A DNA stretch of 53,919 bases from Blautia sp. Marseille-P3201T (lineage in GTDB: Bacteria > Bacillota > Clostridia > Lachnospirales > Lachnospiraceae): positions 1-53,919 of the forward strand of contig NZ_LT635464.1 of assembly GCF_900120295.1 (NCBI RefSeq). Direction: 5' to 3'. How positions within the stretch are numbered: position 1 is the stretch's first letter; each line of letters begins with the position of its first letter. Below the pieces are notes generated by a model. The model made no database searches. It worked only from the letters and a program-made list of their open reading frames with translations, and was not told the DNA's origin. The translations under genes and the position numbers were made by a program. Shown piece by piece: positions 1 to 8,080 of the stretch.

Positions 1-61
1 GATGAAGACGGACTATCTTCTTCTTGAATTCTGGTTCATAGTATTGACTCATCTGTAACAT
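1..61 (-). CDS. IS3-family transposase OrfA, N-terminal part only (runs off the window)
   Basis: Reading leftward from an ATG at 61-59, 20 codons begin MLQMSQYYEPEF and continue with a KKKIVRLH motif. That is the usual opening of the helix-turn-helix OrfA protein of IS3-family elements (IS150-like group), which binds the element ends. An AGGAGG ribosome binding site lies at 76-71 with 9 bases of spacing, so this start is well supported. The element end is probably near 108, where a GATGTTACA tail could be its CA terminus, but the other end is outside the window. The family call rests on 20 residues only. Confidence 0.6.
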   Translation of the reverse strand, partial: MLQMSQYYEPEFKKKIVRLH

Positions 62-140
62 ACCTCGTTTCCTCCTAAGATTATATCTTATTAGGTCGAG
101 ATGTTACAACTATGTTATATCACAACATGGATTTGAAAAA

Positions 141-806
141 ATGGATATCCATGCTCCAGGGAGTCGAGAAATGTGGATGGGACTTATTGGAGCGGCATTG
201 GGTGGTTGGTTTACTATGGCGGGTGTTCTTGTGACCATATATAAGCAAGAAGAGGAAAATAAAGAAGATAAACGCTTAGAATTTATGCCAGTGTTGAAAT
301 TTTGTATTATTGATATGCATAACATGGATGAAGAGGAACCAATGTTTGATGCAACGTTATCGCGTTTAAATGGTGAACTATTTACATCGGGATTTGAGTT
401 TATTGAACAAAAGAAGTGTAAAATGATTGAAATTTCTATTCTAAATAATGTATGCGTATTTGATTTTACTATAGAAGGTTGCCTTATAAATGGTAAAGAG
501 ATGAAAAAAGGGATTTTTTTCAATCCAGATTTGAGAAGATTGGTAGAGGATGAAAAGTATAGATTGATTTTTGATAATGGTGATTATACAAATACGAATG
601 AGTTTTGTTTAATTCGGTTTTCTTATAAAGATATTTTTGGACATCAATATTATCAAGACTTGCCATTAGTGTATTTTGAAGTAAATAGTAATACTGAACA
701 TTGTTTAGAAATAAGAGATGTAAAAGCACCAATACTTGTGAGTGGAAATGAGAGGTCATTGGAACAAGTAGCGAAAGAGTATTGTGATTATGGAATATTG
801 TTTTGA
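141..806 (+). CDS. Hypothetical membrane-anchored protein
   Basis: This 221-residue protein has one hydrophobic segment near the N-terminus (about residues 13-33, GLIGAALGGWFTMAGVLVTI), then a short charged linker and a soluble, acidic domain that I do not recognise. It is probably an N-anchored membrane protein with a cytoplasmic C-terminal domain. The start is uncertain. ATG 141 has no clear ribosome site, whereas ATG 171 (giving MWMGLIGAA) is preceded by AGGGAG at a good distance and places the membrane segment right at the N-terminus. It stands alone between an IS3 end and the LCP gene, so it may be cargo or a remnant of mobile DNA. No function can be given. Confidence 0.6.
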   Translation: MDIHAPGSREMWMGLIGAALGGWFTMAGVLVTIYKQEEENKEDKRLEFMPVLKFCIIDMHNMDEEEPMFDATLSRLNGELFTSGFEFIEQKKCKMIEISILNNVCVFDFTIEGCLINGKEMKKGIFFNPDLRRLVEDEKYRLIFDNGDYTNTNEFCLIRFSYKDIFGHQYYQDLPLVYFEVNSNTEHCLEIRDVKAPILVSGNERSLEQVAKEYCDYGILF

Positions 807-1022
807 CGGATATGCCTTTGAAAGAGGTACAGAAACTATTAACATTCAGATCGAGGATCTGGTGTGAAACGAGCCAAATTTCATAGTAGTGAAGTTTTAT
901 GCGTGATTTCAACTGTAAAGAAGCAAAGGACATAATTTCTATTGCATTTGGAAATATCAAGTGCTAAAATTAAAAATTGATTATAGGAACTTGTGTTATT
1001 AGTTTAATAGAAAGGACAAGAG

Positions 1023-2471
1023 ATGAAGAAAAAGAGAATACCAGGAATCATAGCTGTGTTGTTAGAGATAATCATATCCGCTGTATTTATGATATTTTTA
1101 TTTTCAACGAAGATGATCCCAAATAAGTTATTTTTACTGATTGGTGTAGGAATACTTGTACTTACGCTTATTGTATATTTACTTACAATGAATTTTAAGA
1201 AAAAGGTTCGTTTTGTAATTGGCGTTGTGGTGATTGTGCTGACGACAATCTGTTATATCGTTGGTGGCAGTTACTTGAAGAAGGGTATCGATACATTATC
1301 TGATATTACAAAACCAGCAGTGGAGAAATCTGGAATTGCAGTATATGTTCGTGAGTCAGACAAAGCAGAAACGTTGGAAGATACAAAGGGATATACATAC
1401 GGTGTATTAGAGGTATTAGATAGAGAGAATACAGATACAGCTATGGAACAGATGAGTGAAGTTGTTGGAAATATTGAGACAAAAAACTATACAGATGTAT
1501 CTGCGTTAGTAGATGGTTTGGAAAAAGATCAAGAAGTTGATGCTATTATTCTGAACACAGGATTTATGAGCTTGCTTGAGAGTCGAGAAGATTATGAAAC
1601 TGTGAAGGCTCAGATGAAGCAGATTCATGTGGAAGAAATTGAGAAAAAGGTAGACTCTGTGGAGGAACCAGTGGCAAGCTCAGAAATTCCAAAAACATTT
1701 TCTGTTTATATTAGTGGAATTGATTCTCGTGAAGGTCTTGTAGCAAATAGTCGTAGTGATGTTAACATCGTGGCTACAGTGAATACAGAAACACATCAAG
1801 TGTTGTTAGTTTCTACTCCACGAGATTATTTTGTACCATTGTCAATTTCTAATGGGGTTCCTGATAAGTTGACACATGCGGGAATTTATGGAATTGATGT
1901 CAGCAAAGATACATTGGCAATGTTGTATCAGACAGATATTGATTACTACTTCCGTGTGAATTTTGGAGGATTTGAAAAAATTATTGATTCACTTGGTGGT
2001 ATTACAATCGTATCAGACTATACCTTTGATTCACAGAATGTAGATGGATATTCATATGTAAAGGGTGAAAATCAGGTAAATGGCGCACAGGCACTGGCAT
2101 TTGCTCGTGAAAGATATGCGTTTTCAGAAGGTGACAGACAGCGTGGCAAGAACCAGTTACATGTTATCGAAGGGGTAATTAACAAAGCCATGAGCCCAGC
2201 TCTTTTAAAGAATTATTCACAGACCATGGAAAGTCTTGTAGGAAGTTTCGAGACAAATGTTCCATACGATGTCATTGCCGGTCTTATACGCCAGCAGTTA
2301 AGTGATGGCGGAGACTGGTCTGTAGAAAGCTACAGTGTAGATGGCAGTGGTGCAACGAAAGTGCCATATTCAATGAGTATGGCGGCCTATGTTATGATTC
2401 CAGATATGAATACAGTGAATACAGCTATTGAGAAGATGAATCAAGTAAAAGAAGGTATTACAGAAGAATAA
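1023..2471 (+). CDS. LytR-CpsA-Psr (LCP) family wall-polymer transferase
   Basis: LCP proteins transfer undecaprenyl-linked polymers (teichoic acids, capsular or wall polysaccharides) onto peptidoglycan at the outer face of the membrane. The 482-residue protein has three N-terminal membrane helices (about residues 8-28, 34-54, 61-82), then an extracellular linker, then the LCP domain from about residue 225 to 400. Diagnostic segments are STPRDYFV, DKLTHAGIYG, FGGFEKIIDSLGGI and the arginine-rich ALAFARERYAFSEGDRQRGK, which in the family binds the pyrophosphate-lipid head group. Three helices rather than the usual single one is a variant often seen in Clostridia. The start has an AAAGGA site. 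It forms a single-gene unit closed by a hairpin at 2500-2560. The polymer it ligates cannot be deduced here. Confidence 0.88.
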   Translation: MKKKRIPGIIAVLLEIIISAVFMIFLFSTKMIPNKLFLLIGVGILVLTLIVYLLTMNFKKKVRFVIGVVVIVLTTICYIVGGSYLKKGIDTLSDITKPAVEKSGIAVYVRESDKAETLEDTKGYTYGVLEVLDRENTDTAMEQMSEVVGNIETKNYTDVSALVDGLEKDQEVDAIILNTGFMSLLESREDYETVKAQMKQIHVEEIEKKVDSVEEPVASSEIPKTFSVYISGIDSREGLVANSRSDVNIVATVNTETHQVLLVSTPRDYFVPLSISNGVPDKLTHAGIYGIDVSKDTLAMLYQTDIDYYFRVNFGGFEKIIDSLGGITIVSDYTFDSQNVDGYSYVKGENQVNGAQALAFARERYAFSEGDRQRGKNQLHVIEGVINKAMSPALLKNYSQTMESLVGSFETNVPYDVIAGLIRQQLSDGGDWSVESYSVDGSGATKVPYSMSMAAYVMIPDMNTVNTAIEKMNQVKEGITEE

Positions 2472-2499
2472 AAGTAAGTGCTGAGCAGGTTTATTTACG

Positions 2500-2560
2500 A
2501 ACCAGGCAACTCCGGGAAAGCAGTTTATGGTTTCGATTGGAGAGGCCTGGTTGGTATTTT
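2500..2560 (+). terminator. Imperfect stem-loop after the LCP gene, probable terminator
   Basis: AACCAGGC at 2500-2507 pairs with GCCTGGTT at 2545-2552, and AACTCC with GGAG inside it, followed by a weak U-rich tail (ATTTTATAG). The long loop and modest tail make it a weaker terminator than the others in the window. Confidence 0.5.
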
Positions 2561-2613
2561 ATAGTAATGATTAGATTAACATGAAAATAAAATGTGTATA
2601 AGGAAGAGTAAAG

Positions 2614-3276
2614 ATGGCAAGACCAAGAAAAAAACCAGACTACAATGCAAAGATAATTATGGATGATTTTTTAAAGGACATAGTAGAGTATTATGAGGAG
2701 TCGCCGGAGGTGTCTCTTCGTGATGTGGCAGCGGAGTTTGATATTACTTTGTTGAAAGCGAGGAAGCTATTGATAACAGCCGGAGTGTATTCTACAGATG
2801 CTTCTGTTCAAATTCAGGAGTTAAAAGAGCAGGGAAAGACAATAACGGAGATTGTGGATAAGATGGGACTGAGCAGAGCTTCTGTACATTCGTATCTTCC
2901 ATATAAAAAAGGAATTTATAATGCCAGGGAACTAAGTCTTGACGCGGAGCGTTCAAGAAGATATAGACAGAGAAAATTAGCTGTTATTAGATTAAGGGAG
3001 GCTCCATCTAATCTGGAATTATTATGGGATGCTATAGAAGCTTTTACAGACTATCCTTTTCGGACAGAACACAAGGGTTTGAAGTTTAAATATCAGGTAA
3101 AGGGAAATGAAATTTTTATAGATCGGAAAAAGAAGTCTGTTACCAGATCTACAGTGGTGCTGGCATATCAGAAGATGAGAGAAGCAGAGGAAATCAGAAA
3201 AGCGAAAGATTTAGGTACTTTTGGGGCATCTTACTTGTATCCGATTTTTATACGCTTAGGTGTGTTAGGGGGATAA
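2614..3276 (+). CDS. Small DNA-binding protein with two helix-turn-helix regions
   Basis: This 220-residue basic protein starts MARPRKKPDYN and shows two likely helix-turn-helix segments. One is at about residues 38-60 (LRDVAAEFDITLLKARKLL) and the other at about 75-97 (TITEIVDKMGLSRASVHSYL). Between and after them is an R/K-rich stretch (ERSRRYRQRK). The layout resembles sigma-factor-like or replication-initiator-like HTH proteins common in Clostridia and often linked to mobile DNA. The start has an AGGAAGAG site. The next gene downstream is another small regulator, but with its own ribosome site. The target is unknown, and calling it a regulator is inference from the HTH segments. Confidence 0.6.
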   Translation: MARPRKKPDYNAKIIMDDFLKDIVEYYEESPEVSLRDVAAEFDITLLKARKLLITAGVYSTDASVQIQELKEQGKTITEIVDKMGLSRASVHSYLPYKKGIYNARELSLDAERSRRYRQRKLAVIRLREAPSNLELLWDAIEAFTDYPFRTEHKGLKFKYQVKGNEIFIDRKKKSVTRSTVVLAYQKMREAEEIRKAKDLGTFGASYLYPIFIRLGVLGG

Positions 3277-3332
3277 TTTGCAAATTTCCGGATATACTTT
3301 AGGAAATAGAGTGATGGAGGTATTGAAAAAGA

Positions 3333-3713
3333 ATGATTTCATATATTATCACATTCTTTGTCGGAATATATTTTGGAGTAGCTTTTATGTGTTTGTTTCA
3401 AATCAATAAAAAATTTAGTGGGAATTCTTCTAATACTAGCAGTACATTAATGGAAGGAAAAACGGAGATGTTATCTATAATTGATGCACGGAAAATATTA
3501 GCAAAGCGTGTAAATGAACTGTGTAAAGAAAGAGAGCTTACATATGAAGAATTATCAGCTAAGTCTGATGTACCTCTTGAGGTAGTATTACAAATTGTAG
3601 ATGGTTCTATAAAAAGTCCAGGTATATTTATAATTGATAAAATTTGCAGAGGACTGGATATTTCATTAAGGAGCTTCTTTGATACAGAAGAATTTAGAAA
3701 TATTATGATGTGA
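3333..3713 (+). CDS. XRE-type regulator with an N-terminal membrane segment (possible two-start gene)
   Basis: Residues 1-26 form a hydrophobic segment of the kind found in tiny DUF3789-like membrane peptides of conjugative elements (MISYIITFFVGIYFGVAFMC). After a short polar linker comes an XRE-type helix-turn-helix domain (about residues 55-125) ending in DISLRSFFDTEEF. This domain is clearly paralogous to the one at 16851-17111. GGAGG lies 12 bases before ATG 3333, which is rather far. An in-frame ATG at 3468 has a better placed GGAAGGA and would give a soluble 82-residue protein, close in size to the paralogue. Both a membrane-bound and a soluble form could therefore be made, or the membrane segment may be a fusion relic. 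Confidence 0.6.
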   Translation: MISYIITFFVGIYFGVAFMCLFQINKKFSGNSSNTSSTLMEGKTEMLSIIDARKILAKRVNELCKERELTYEELSAKSDVPLEVVLQIVDGSIKSPGIFIIDKICRGLDISLRSFFDTEEFRNIMM

Positions 3714-3722
3714 GTTGAATAT

Positions 3723-3860
3723 GTGATAAATGAGCACTTTGCAGATTTGTTCAATACAATCATATTTCGTGGAGAGCAGGTAATCAAGCTGGAGGATTTG
3801 AAAGAGGAGTATGTTGGTAAGATACAAGAAGGAAAAAATACTTCTTGCTTCTTTCCATAA
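3723..3860 (+). pseudogene. Remnant of an Rpn-family (PD-(D/E)XK) nuclease/transposase gene
   Basis: In one frame the DNA reads NEHFADLFNTIIF, then RGEQVIKLEDLKEE and a short unrelated tail to a stop at 3858-3860. The phrase 'N..FADLFN...F.G.Q.IKPE.L.E' is the standard N-terminus of the Rpn-like nuclease/putative transposase proteins that are abundant in Lachnospiraceae. Only about 35 of the usual roughly 300 residues remain and there is no convincing ribosome site, so this is a decayed fragment. Its 3' end carries the promoter of the phosphocholine operon. Confidence 0.6.
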
Positions 3861-3873
3861 AAGGTGCTATGAT
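3845..3873 (+). promoter_or_regulatory. Probable promoter of the phosphocholine operon
   Basis: TTGCTT at 3845-3850 and TATGAT at 3868-3873 are separated by 17 bases, a good sigma-A arrangement, about 36 bases before the ATG at 3910. It lies inside the remnant nuclease gene, so operon expression here may date from, or have survived, that gene's decay. Confidence 0.5.
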
Positions 3874-3909
3874 ACCATTATGTTCATAAAAATAAAAAGG
3901 AGAGAGAAC

Positions 3910-5673
3910 ATGAACATACAAGAATATGATTTGATGAACTGCATGATGGAACAGGAATATGTGAACCAGAGAATTCTATCAGAGATAACAGGATATTCTT
4001 TGGGTAAGGTTAACAGTTCCTTGAAGAAACTGACAGAACTTGGTTATTTAGATGAAAAGATGCAGTGTACCCCAAAGGTATATGAGGAATTAGAAGAAAA
4101 GAAGCCGGAAAATGCAATTATTCTTGCAGCGGGATTTGGAATGAGAATGGTACCGATTAATGTGGAAGTTCCAAAGGGAATTTTGGAGATTAAGGGAGAG
4201 CCGCTGATTGAAAGACTGATTAAGCAATTACACGAGGCTGGGATTTTTAGAATTGATATTGTTGTAGGGTTTATGAAGGAGCAGTATGAGTATTTAATTG
4301 ATAAATATGATGTGAATTTGGTGTATAACAAAGATTATATGACAAAGAATAATCTTTTTTCTCTGAAAAAGGTTATGGATAAAATCGGGAATACTTATAT
4401 TTTGCCTTGTGATTTGTGGTGTTTTGAAAATCCTTTTTCCAGTAAGGAATGGTATTCCTGGTATATGCTAAGCGACAGAGAGGTTGAGGAAAGTAATGTA
4501 AGAATTAACCGCAAAAAAGAGATTGTCGAGACGAAGAAAGAGGAACCGGGAAATCAGATGTTTGGTATTTCTTATATTTTGAAGAAAGATGCGGAGATTT
4601 TAAAAGAAAATATTCTGCGTCTTTCAAAAGAAAGAGAATATTCCTATGCATTCTGGGAAGAAGCGGCAATGAAGGATGGCAAAATGATTTTGAAGCCTCG
4701 TGAGGTTTCTCAAAATCTGGTATATGAAATTAATACTTTGGAAGAATTGAGAGAATTAGACGAAGACTCTAATCAGTTGAATTCTGATATTATTTCCCTG
4801 ATTTCTGATGTGCTTTCCTGTGATACAAAGGAAATTGTAGAGATAAAGGCTTTGAAAAAGGGCATGACAAACCGTTCCTTTGAATTTAGCTGTCGGGGAG
4901 AACGCTATATTATGCGTGTTCCGGGAGAGGGAACAGATAAGATGATTAACCGTAAGAATGAATACAATGTCTATCAGGCATTGGAAGGGCAGAATATTTG
5001 TGATCCGGTTTGTTATATGTCTCCTGAAACGGGATATAAAATTACAAGATTTTTAGATAATGCCAGAGTATGCGATCCTTATGCAGAAGAAGATGTACAA
5101 CAGTGTATGAAAAAACTTCGCAAGTTCCATGAATGCAGACTTCAGGTAGACCATGAATTTGATATATTTGGACAGATAGAATACTATGAAGCCCTGCGAA
5201 ATGGTGCAAAATCCATGTATCGCGATTATGAAGAAACAAAAAGAAAAGTATATGAGTTAAAGACATATATTGATAAAGCTCCTAAAGATATTGCTCTTAC
5301 ACACATTGATGCAGTTCCGGATAATTTCCTGTTTACCGGTGATGAAATTCGTTTGATTGACTGGGAATATGCAGGGATGCAGGATGTGCATGTGGATATT
5401 GCCATGTTTGCAATTTATGCTATGTATGACAGAGAACAGGTAGAAAAGCTGATTGACTATTATTTTGACGGTGCTTGTGACAGAGGGGTTAGGATAAAGA
5501 TTTATGCCTACATTGCTGTGTGTGGATTTTTGTGGAGCAACTGGTGTGAATACAAGAGTATCTGTGGTGTGGAATTTGGCGAGTATTCTTTAAAACAGTA
5601 TCGATATGCCAAGGATTATTATAAGATCGTAAAAGAAGAACTTAGCAGGGAAGGAAATGGAAAAAATGTATAA
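3910..5673 (+). CDS. Fusion protein: winged HTH, LicC-like cytidylyltransferase and LicA-like choline kinase
   Basis: Three parts are visible in 587 residues. Residues 1-65 look like a MarR-type winged helix (VNQRILSEITGYSLGKVNSS). Residues 66-300 are a nucleotidyltransferase with the signature AIILAAGFGMRMVPINVEVP and a following lysine, as in CTP:phosphocholine cytidylyltransferases. Residues 310-587 are a choline/ethanolamine kinase-like domain with the catalytic H465-x-D467....N472 and the metal-binding D484 (LIDWEYAG). It would phosphorylate choline and activate it to CDP-choline in the cytoplasm. ATG 3910 was chosen for its AAGGAGAGAG site; the frame is open further upstream but has no ribosome site there. 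The start of the next gene overlaps the end of this one. A DNA-binding domain on such an enzyme suggests self-regulation, which is inference. Ethanolamine or another small alcohol is an alternative substrate. Confidence 0.8.
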   Translation: MNIQEYDLMNCMMEQEYVNQRILSEITGYSLGKVNSSLKKLTELGYLDEKMQCTPKVYEELEEKKPENAIILAAGFGMRMVPINVEVPKGILEIKGEPLIERLIKQLHEAGIFRIDIVVGFMKEQYEYLIDKYDVNLVYNKDYMTKNNLFSLKKVMDKIGNTYILPCDLWCFENPFSSKEWYSWYMLSDREVEESNVRINRKKEIVETKKEEPGNQMFGISYILKKDAEILKENILRLSKEREYSYAFWEEAAMKDGKMILKPREVSQNLVYEINTLEELRELDEDSNQLNSDIISLISDVLSCDTKEIVEIKALKKGMTNRSFEFSCRGERYIMRVPGEGTDKMINRKNEYNVYQALEGQNICDPVCYMSPETGYKITRFLDNARVCDPYAEEDVQQCMKKLRKFHECRLQVDHEFDIFGQIEYYEALRNGAKSMYRDYEETKRKVYELKTYIDKAPKDIALTHIDAVPDNFLFTGDEIRLIDWEYAGMQDVHVDIAMFAIYAMYDREQVEKLIDYYFDGACDRGVRIKIYAYIAVCGFLWSNWCEYKSICGVEFGEYSLKQYRYAKDYYKIVKEELSREGNGKNV

Positions 5674-6400
5674 AGTAAAGCGTGCAATTATTATGGCAGC
5701 AGGGATTGGAAAGAGGATGCAGCCGGTGACATTAGAAACACCTAAGCCTCTTGTAAGAGTAAATGGAGTGCGAATGATTGATACAGTTATTCAGGGACTT
5801 CTGGAAAATGAAATTTCGGAAATTTATGTAGTTGTGGGATATTTAAAAGAGAAATTTGCGGTTTTAGAGCAAGATTATCCACAGGTGAAGCTGATTGAAA
5901 ATCCTTATTACGATATTTATAATAATATTTCTTCTCTGTATGCGGCAAGAGATTATCTGGAAGATGCGATTATTCTGGATGGAGACCAGATTATTTATAA
6001 TTCGTCTATTCTGGCACCGGAATTTGAGCGTTCCGGCTATAATGCAGTCTGGACAGATAAGGAAACAGACGAATGGCTGATGACTGTGGAGAATGGAATT
6101 GTGAAATCCTGCAGCAGAACCGGAGGAAAAGCAGGCTGGCAGCTTTTCAGCATTTCCCGTTGGAATGCAGAAGACGGAAGGAAGCTGAAAAAGCATCTGG
6201 AAGAAGAGTTTGAAGAAAAAGAAAATCGCCAGATATACTGGGATGATGTTGCCATGTTCTGTCATCCGCAGGAATATCAGTTGGGAATTCGAAAAATGCA
6301 GGCAGGTGACATCATAGAGGTAGATAATCTGTCAGAGCTTGTTCAATTAGACAGTAGTTATGCGAAATATTTAGGAGGAAACGCAGATGAAGAAAGATAG
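5666..6400 (+). CDS. LicC-like nucleotidyltransferase (probable phosphocholine cytidylyltransferase)
   Basis: This 244-residue single-domain NTP transferase has the signature AIIMAAGIGKRMQPVTLETP followed by KPL, and the acidic LDGDQII metal-binding segment near residue 105. It would couple a phosphorylated small alcohol, most likely phosphocholine, to CTP. The start at ATG 5666 is preferred over ATG 5657 because AAGGA (5651-5655) then sits at a normal distance. It overlaps the upstream gene by 8 bases and the transporter gene by 14, so translation is likely coupled. Its presence beside a fusion that already has such a domain is redundant: the two may use different substrates, or one may have lost activity. 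Confidence 0.78.
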   Translation: MYKVKRAIIMAAGIGKRMQPVTLETPKPLVRVNGVRMIDTVIQGLLENEISEIYVVVGYLKEKFAVLEQDYPQVKLIENPYYDIYNNISSLYAARDYLEDAIILDGDQIIYNSSILAPEFERSGYNAVWTDKETDEWLMTVENGIVKSCSRTGGKAGWQLFSISRWNAEDGRKLKKHLEEEFEEKENRQIYWDDVAMFCHPQEYQLGIRKMQAGDIIEVDNLSELVQLDSSYAKYLGGNADEER

Positions 6401-7916
6401 TAAAAAACAAATTGACTGGATGATTACTCTGGTTCCTCTTGGGATTGTAGTAGCTTTAAGTGTGTTGTTTTTTCTCATGCCAGAACAGTCTAATGCGGTA
6501 TTGAGTCAAATTCGTTTTTTCTTTGGTGATACATTTGGCACTTATTATTTAATTATTGGTCTTGGCGTATTCTTACTTTCCATTTATATAGCAATGTCTA
6601 AGTATGGTGATATTGTACTGGGAGGTCAGGATGAGAAGCCGAAATATTCCTTTTTTGCATGGGGAAGCATGATGTTTACCTGTGGACTTGCAGCAGATAT
6701 TTTGTTCTATTCTTTTTCTGAATGGGTGATGTATGCATCTGATCCCCACATTGCAGAACTGGGAAGTATGCAGGAGTGGGCAGGAGTGTTCCCGATGTTC
6801 CACTGGAGCTTTATTCCATGGGGATTTTACCTTGTTTTGGCAGCGGCATTTGGGTTTATGCTCCACGTAAGGAAAAGAGACCGTCAGAAATATTCGGAAG
6901 CATGTCGCCCTTTATTGGGTAAACATACAGACGGATTTGCAGGGAAAATTATTGATTTATTGGCTGTATTTGCTCTTCTGGCAGGAACAGCAACGACTTT
7001 CAGTGTTGCAACTCCTTTAATGGCAGAAGTAGTAAGCGAATTGTTTCATGTTGAAATCAGTCGTACCGTAATTACCATTATTATTCTGTTGTTGACCTGC
7101 CTTGTTTATACTTATTCTCTTTTACATGGATTTAAGGGAATTAGTTTTCTGGCGAAAGCATGTATTTATCTGTTTTTCGGTTTGCTGCTGTTTGTCCTTT
7201 TATTTGGTGGGGAAACAAAATATATTATTGAATCAGGATTTGCTTCTTTCGGAAAGATGATTGGAGAATTTGTGGAGCTGTCTACATTTACAGACCCTCA
7301 AAGAACCACTTCTTTCCCACAAAATTGGACCATATATTACTGGGCATATTGGATGGTATGGTGTGTTGCAGCTCCATTTTTTATCGGAAGTATTTCCAGA
7401 GGAAGAACCATTCGCCAGACGATTTTGGGAGGATATGGATTTGGAGTTGGCTCTACACTGGTGAGCTTCGTGATTTTAGGGAATTATTCCATGGGATTGC
7501 AGACATCAGGGGCAGCAGACTTTGTTGCACAGTATCAGGCTGACGGAGATGTATATGGAATGATTATTTCTGTAATTAAAACACTTCCATGTGCACCGCT
7601 GATTTTAGTATTATTGTTAGTTACTATGATTGCATTTTATGCGACTTCTTTTGACTCTATAGCGCTGACAGCTTCCTGCTATAGCTATAGAAAGCTGGGA
7701 GAAAATGAAAATCCAAGCAGGATGATACAGTTAATGTGGTGTATTTTATTAATTGTACTTCCTATCGGACTGGTATTTTCGGAAAGTTCCATGAGTAATC
7801 TTCAGTCTGTAAGTATTGTAGCGGCATTTCCTATAGGAATTGTAATTGTAATGATTGCAGCTAGTTTTATAAAAGATGCGGGAAAATATTTGAAAGAGAA
7901 TAAGAGAGAGAAATAG
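6387..7916 (+). CDS. BCCT-family choline/betaine/carnitine transporter
   Basis: BCCT carriers move quaternary ammonium compounds across the membrane with sodium or protons, or by exchange. The 509-residue protein has about twelve membrane helices. It carries the family's aromatic substrate segment (WTIYYWAYWMVWCVAAPFF) followed by the conserved SRGRTIRQ region near residues 315-345, and an FYATSFDS stretch in the late helix. AGGAGG at 6374-6379 fixes the start. Its place at the end of an operon with choline kinase and cytidylyltransferases suggests choline as the main substrate, taking the role LicB plays in Haemophilus and Streptococcus although LicB belongs to another family. The operon ends at the terminator at 7934-7971. 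Confidence 0.9.
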   Translation: MKKDSKKQIDWMITLVPLGIVVALSVLFFLMPEQSNAVLSQIRFFFGDTFGTYYLIIGLGVFLLSIYIAMSKYGDIVLGGQDEKPKYSFFAWGSMMFTCGLAADILFYSFSEWVMYASDPHIAELGSMQEWAGVFPMFHWSFIPWGFYLVLAAAFGFMLHVRKRDRQKYSEACRPLLGKHTDGFAGKIIDLLAVFALLAGTATTFSVATPLMAEVVSELFHVEISRTVITIIILLLTCLVYTYSLLHGFKGISFLAKACIYLFFGLLLFVLLFGGETKYIIESGFASFGKMIGEFVELSTFTDPQRTTSFPQNWTIYYWAYWMVWCVAAPFFIGSISRGRTIRQTILGGYGFGVGSTLVSFVILGNYSMGLQTSGAADFVAQYQADGDVYGMIISVIKTLPCAPLILVLLLVTMIAFYATSFDSIALTASCYSYRKLGENENPSRMIQLMWCILLIVLPIGLVFSESSMSNLQSVSIVAAFPIGIVIVMIAASFIKDAGKYLKENKREK

Positions 7917-7933
7917 AAAGTATATAAGGAGAT

Positions 7934-7971
7934 AATCCCTTCACTTTGTAAAAAAGTGAGGGGATTTTTTT
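7934..7971 (+). terminator. Rho-independent terminator of the phosphocholine operon
   Basis: ATCCCTTCACTTT pairs with AAAGTGAGGGGAT around a short loop, followed by seven Ts. Confidence 0.9.
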
Positions 7972-8011
7972 CGCTTATATGAAATTTTGTGTTGTAAAAA
8001 TAAAAAATGTA

Positions 8012-8051
8012 TTGACTATATGTATACAAGTTGTATAATATAAATATACAA
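8012..8051 (+). promoter_or_regulatory. Promoter of the larA-like/acnX/TRAP operon with overlapping palindromic operator
   Basis: TTGACT (8012-8017) and TATAAT (8034-8039) are 16 bases apart. The spacer and -10 are covered by a perfect 15-base palindrome, TATACAAGTTGTATA (8023-8037), and a further TATACAA half-site lies at 8045-8051. A palindrome in this position would block RNA polymerase when bound, as GntR/FadR-family repressors do. A related palindrome sits at the promoter of the GntR-type gene at 13987, making that protein the likely ligand. Confidence 0.7.
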
Positions 8052-8080
8052 ACGGAAGCAATAAAGAAAAGGGGGAATAA

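Noticed and set aside
807-900. Possible tyrosine-recombinase tail (MPLKEVQKLL)
   Set aside because: Only ten residues resemble the family. The frame stops soon after, and the expected LGH and catalytic tyrosine motifs are absent.
3714-3909. Longer version of the choline kinase fusion starting at 3811
   Set aside because: No ribosome site precedes it and it overlaps the promoter, while ATG 3910 has AAGGAGAGAG.
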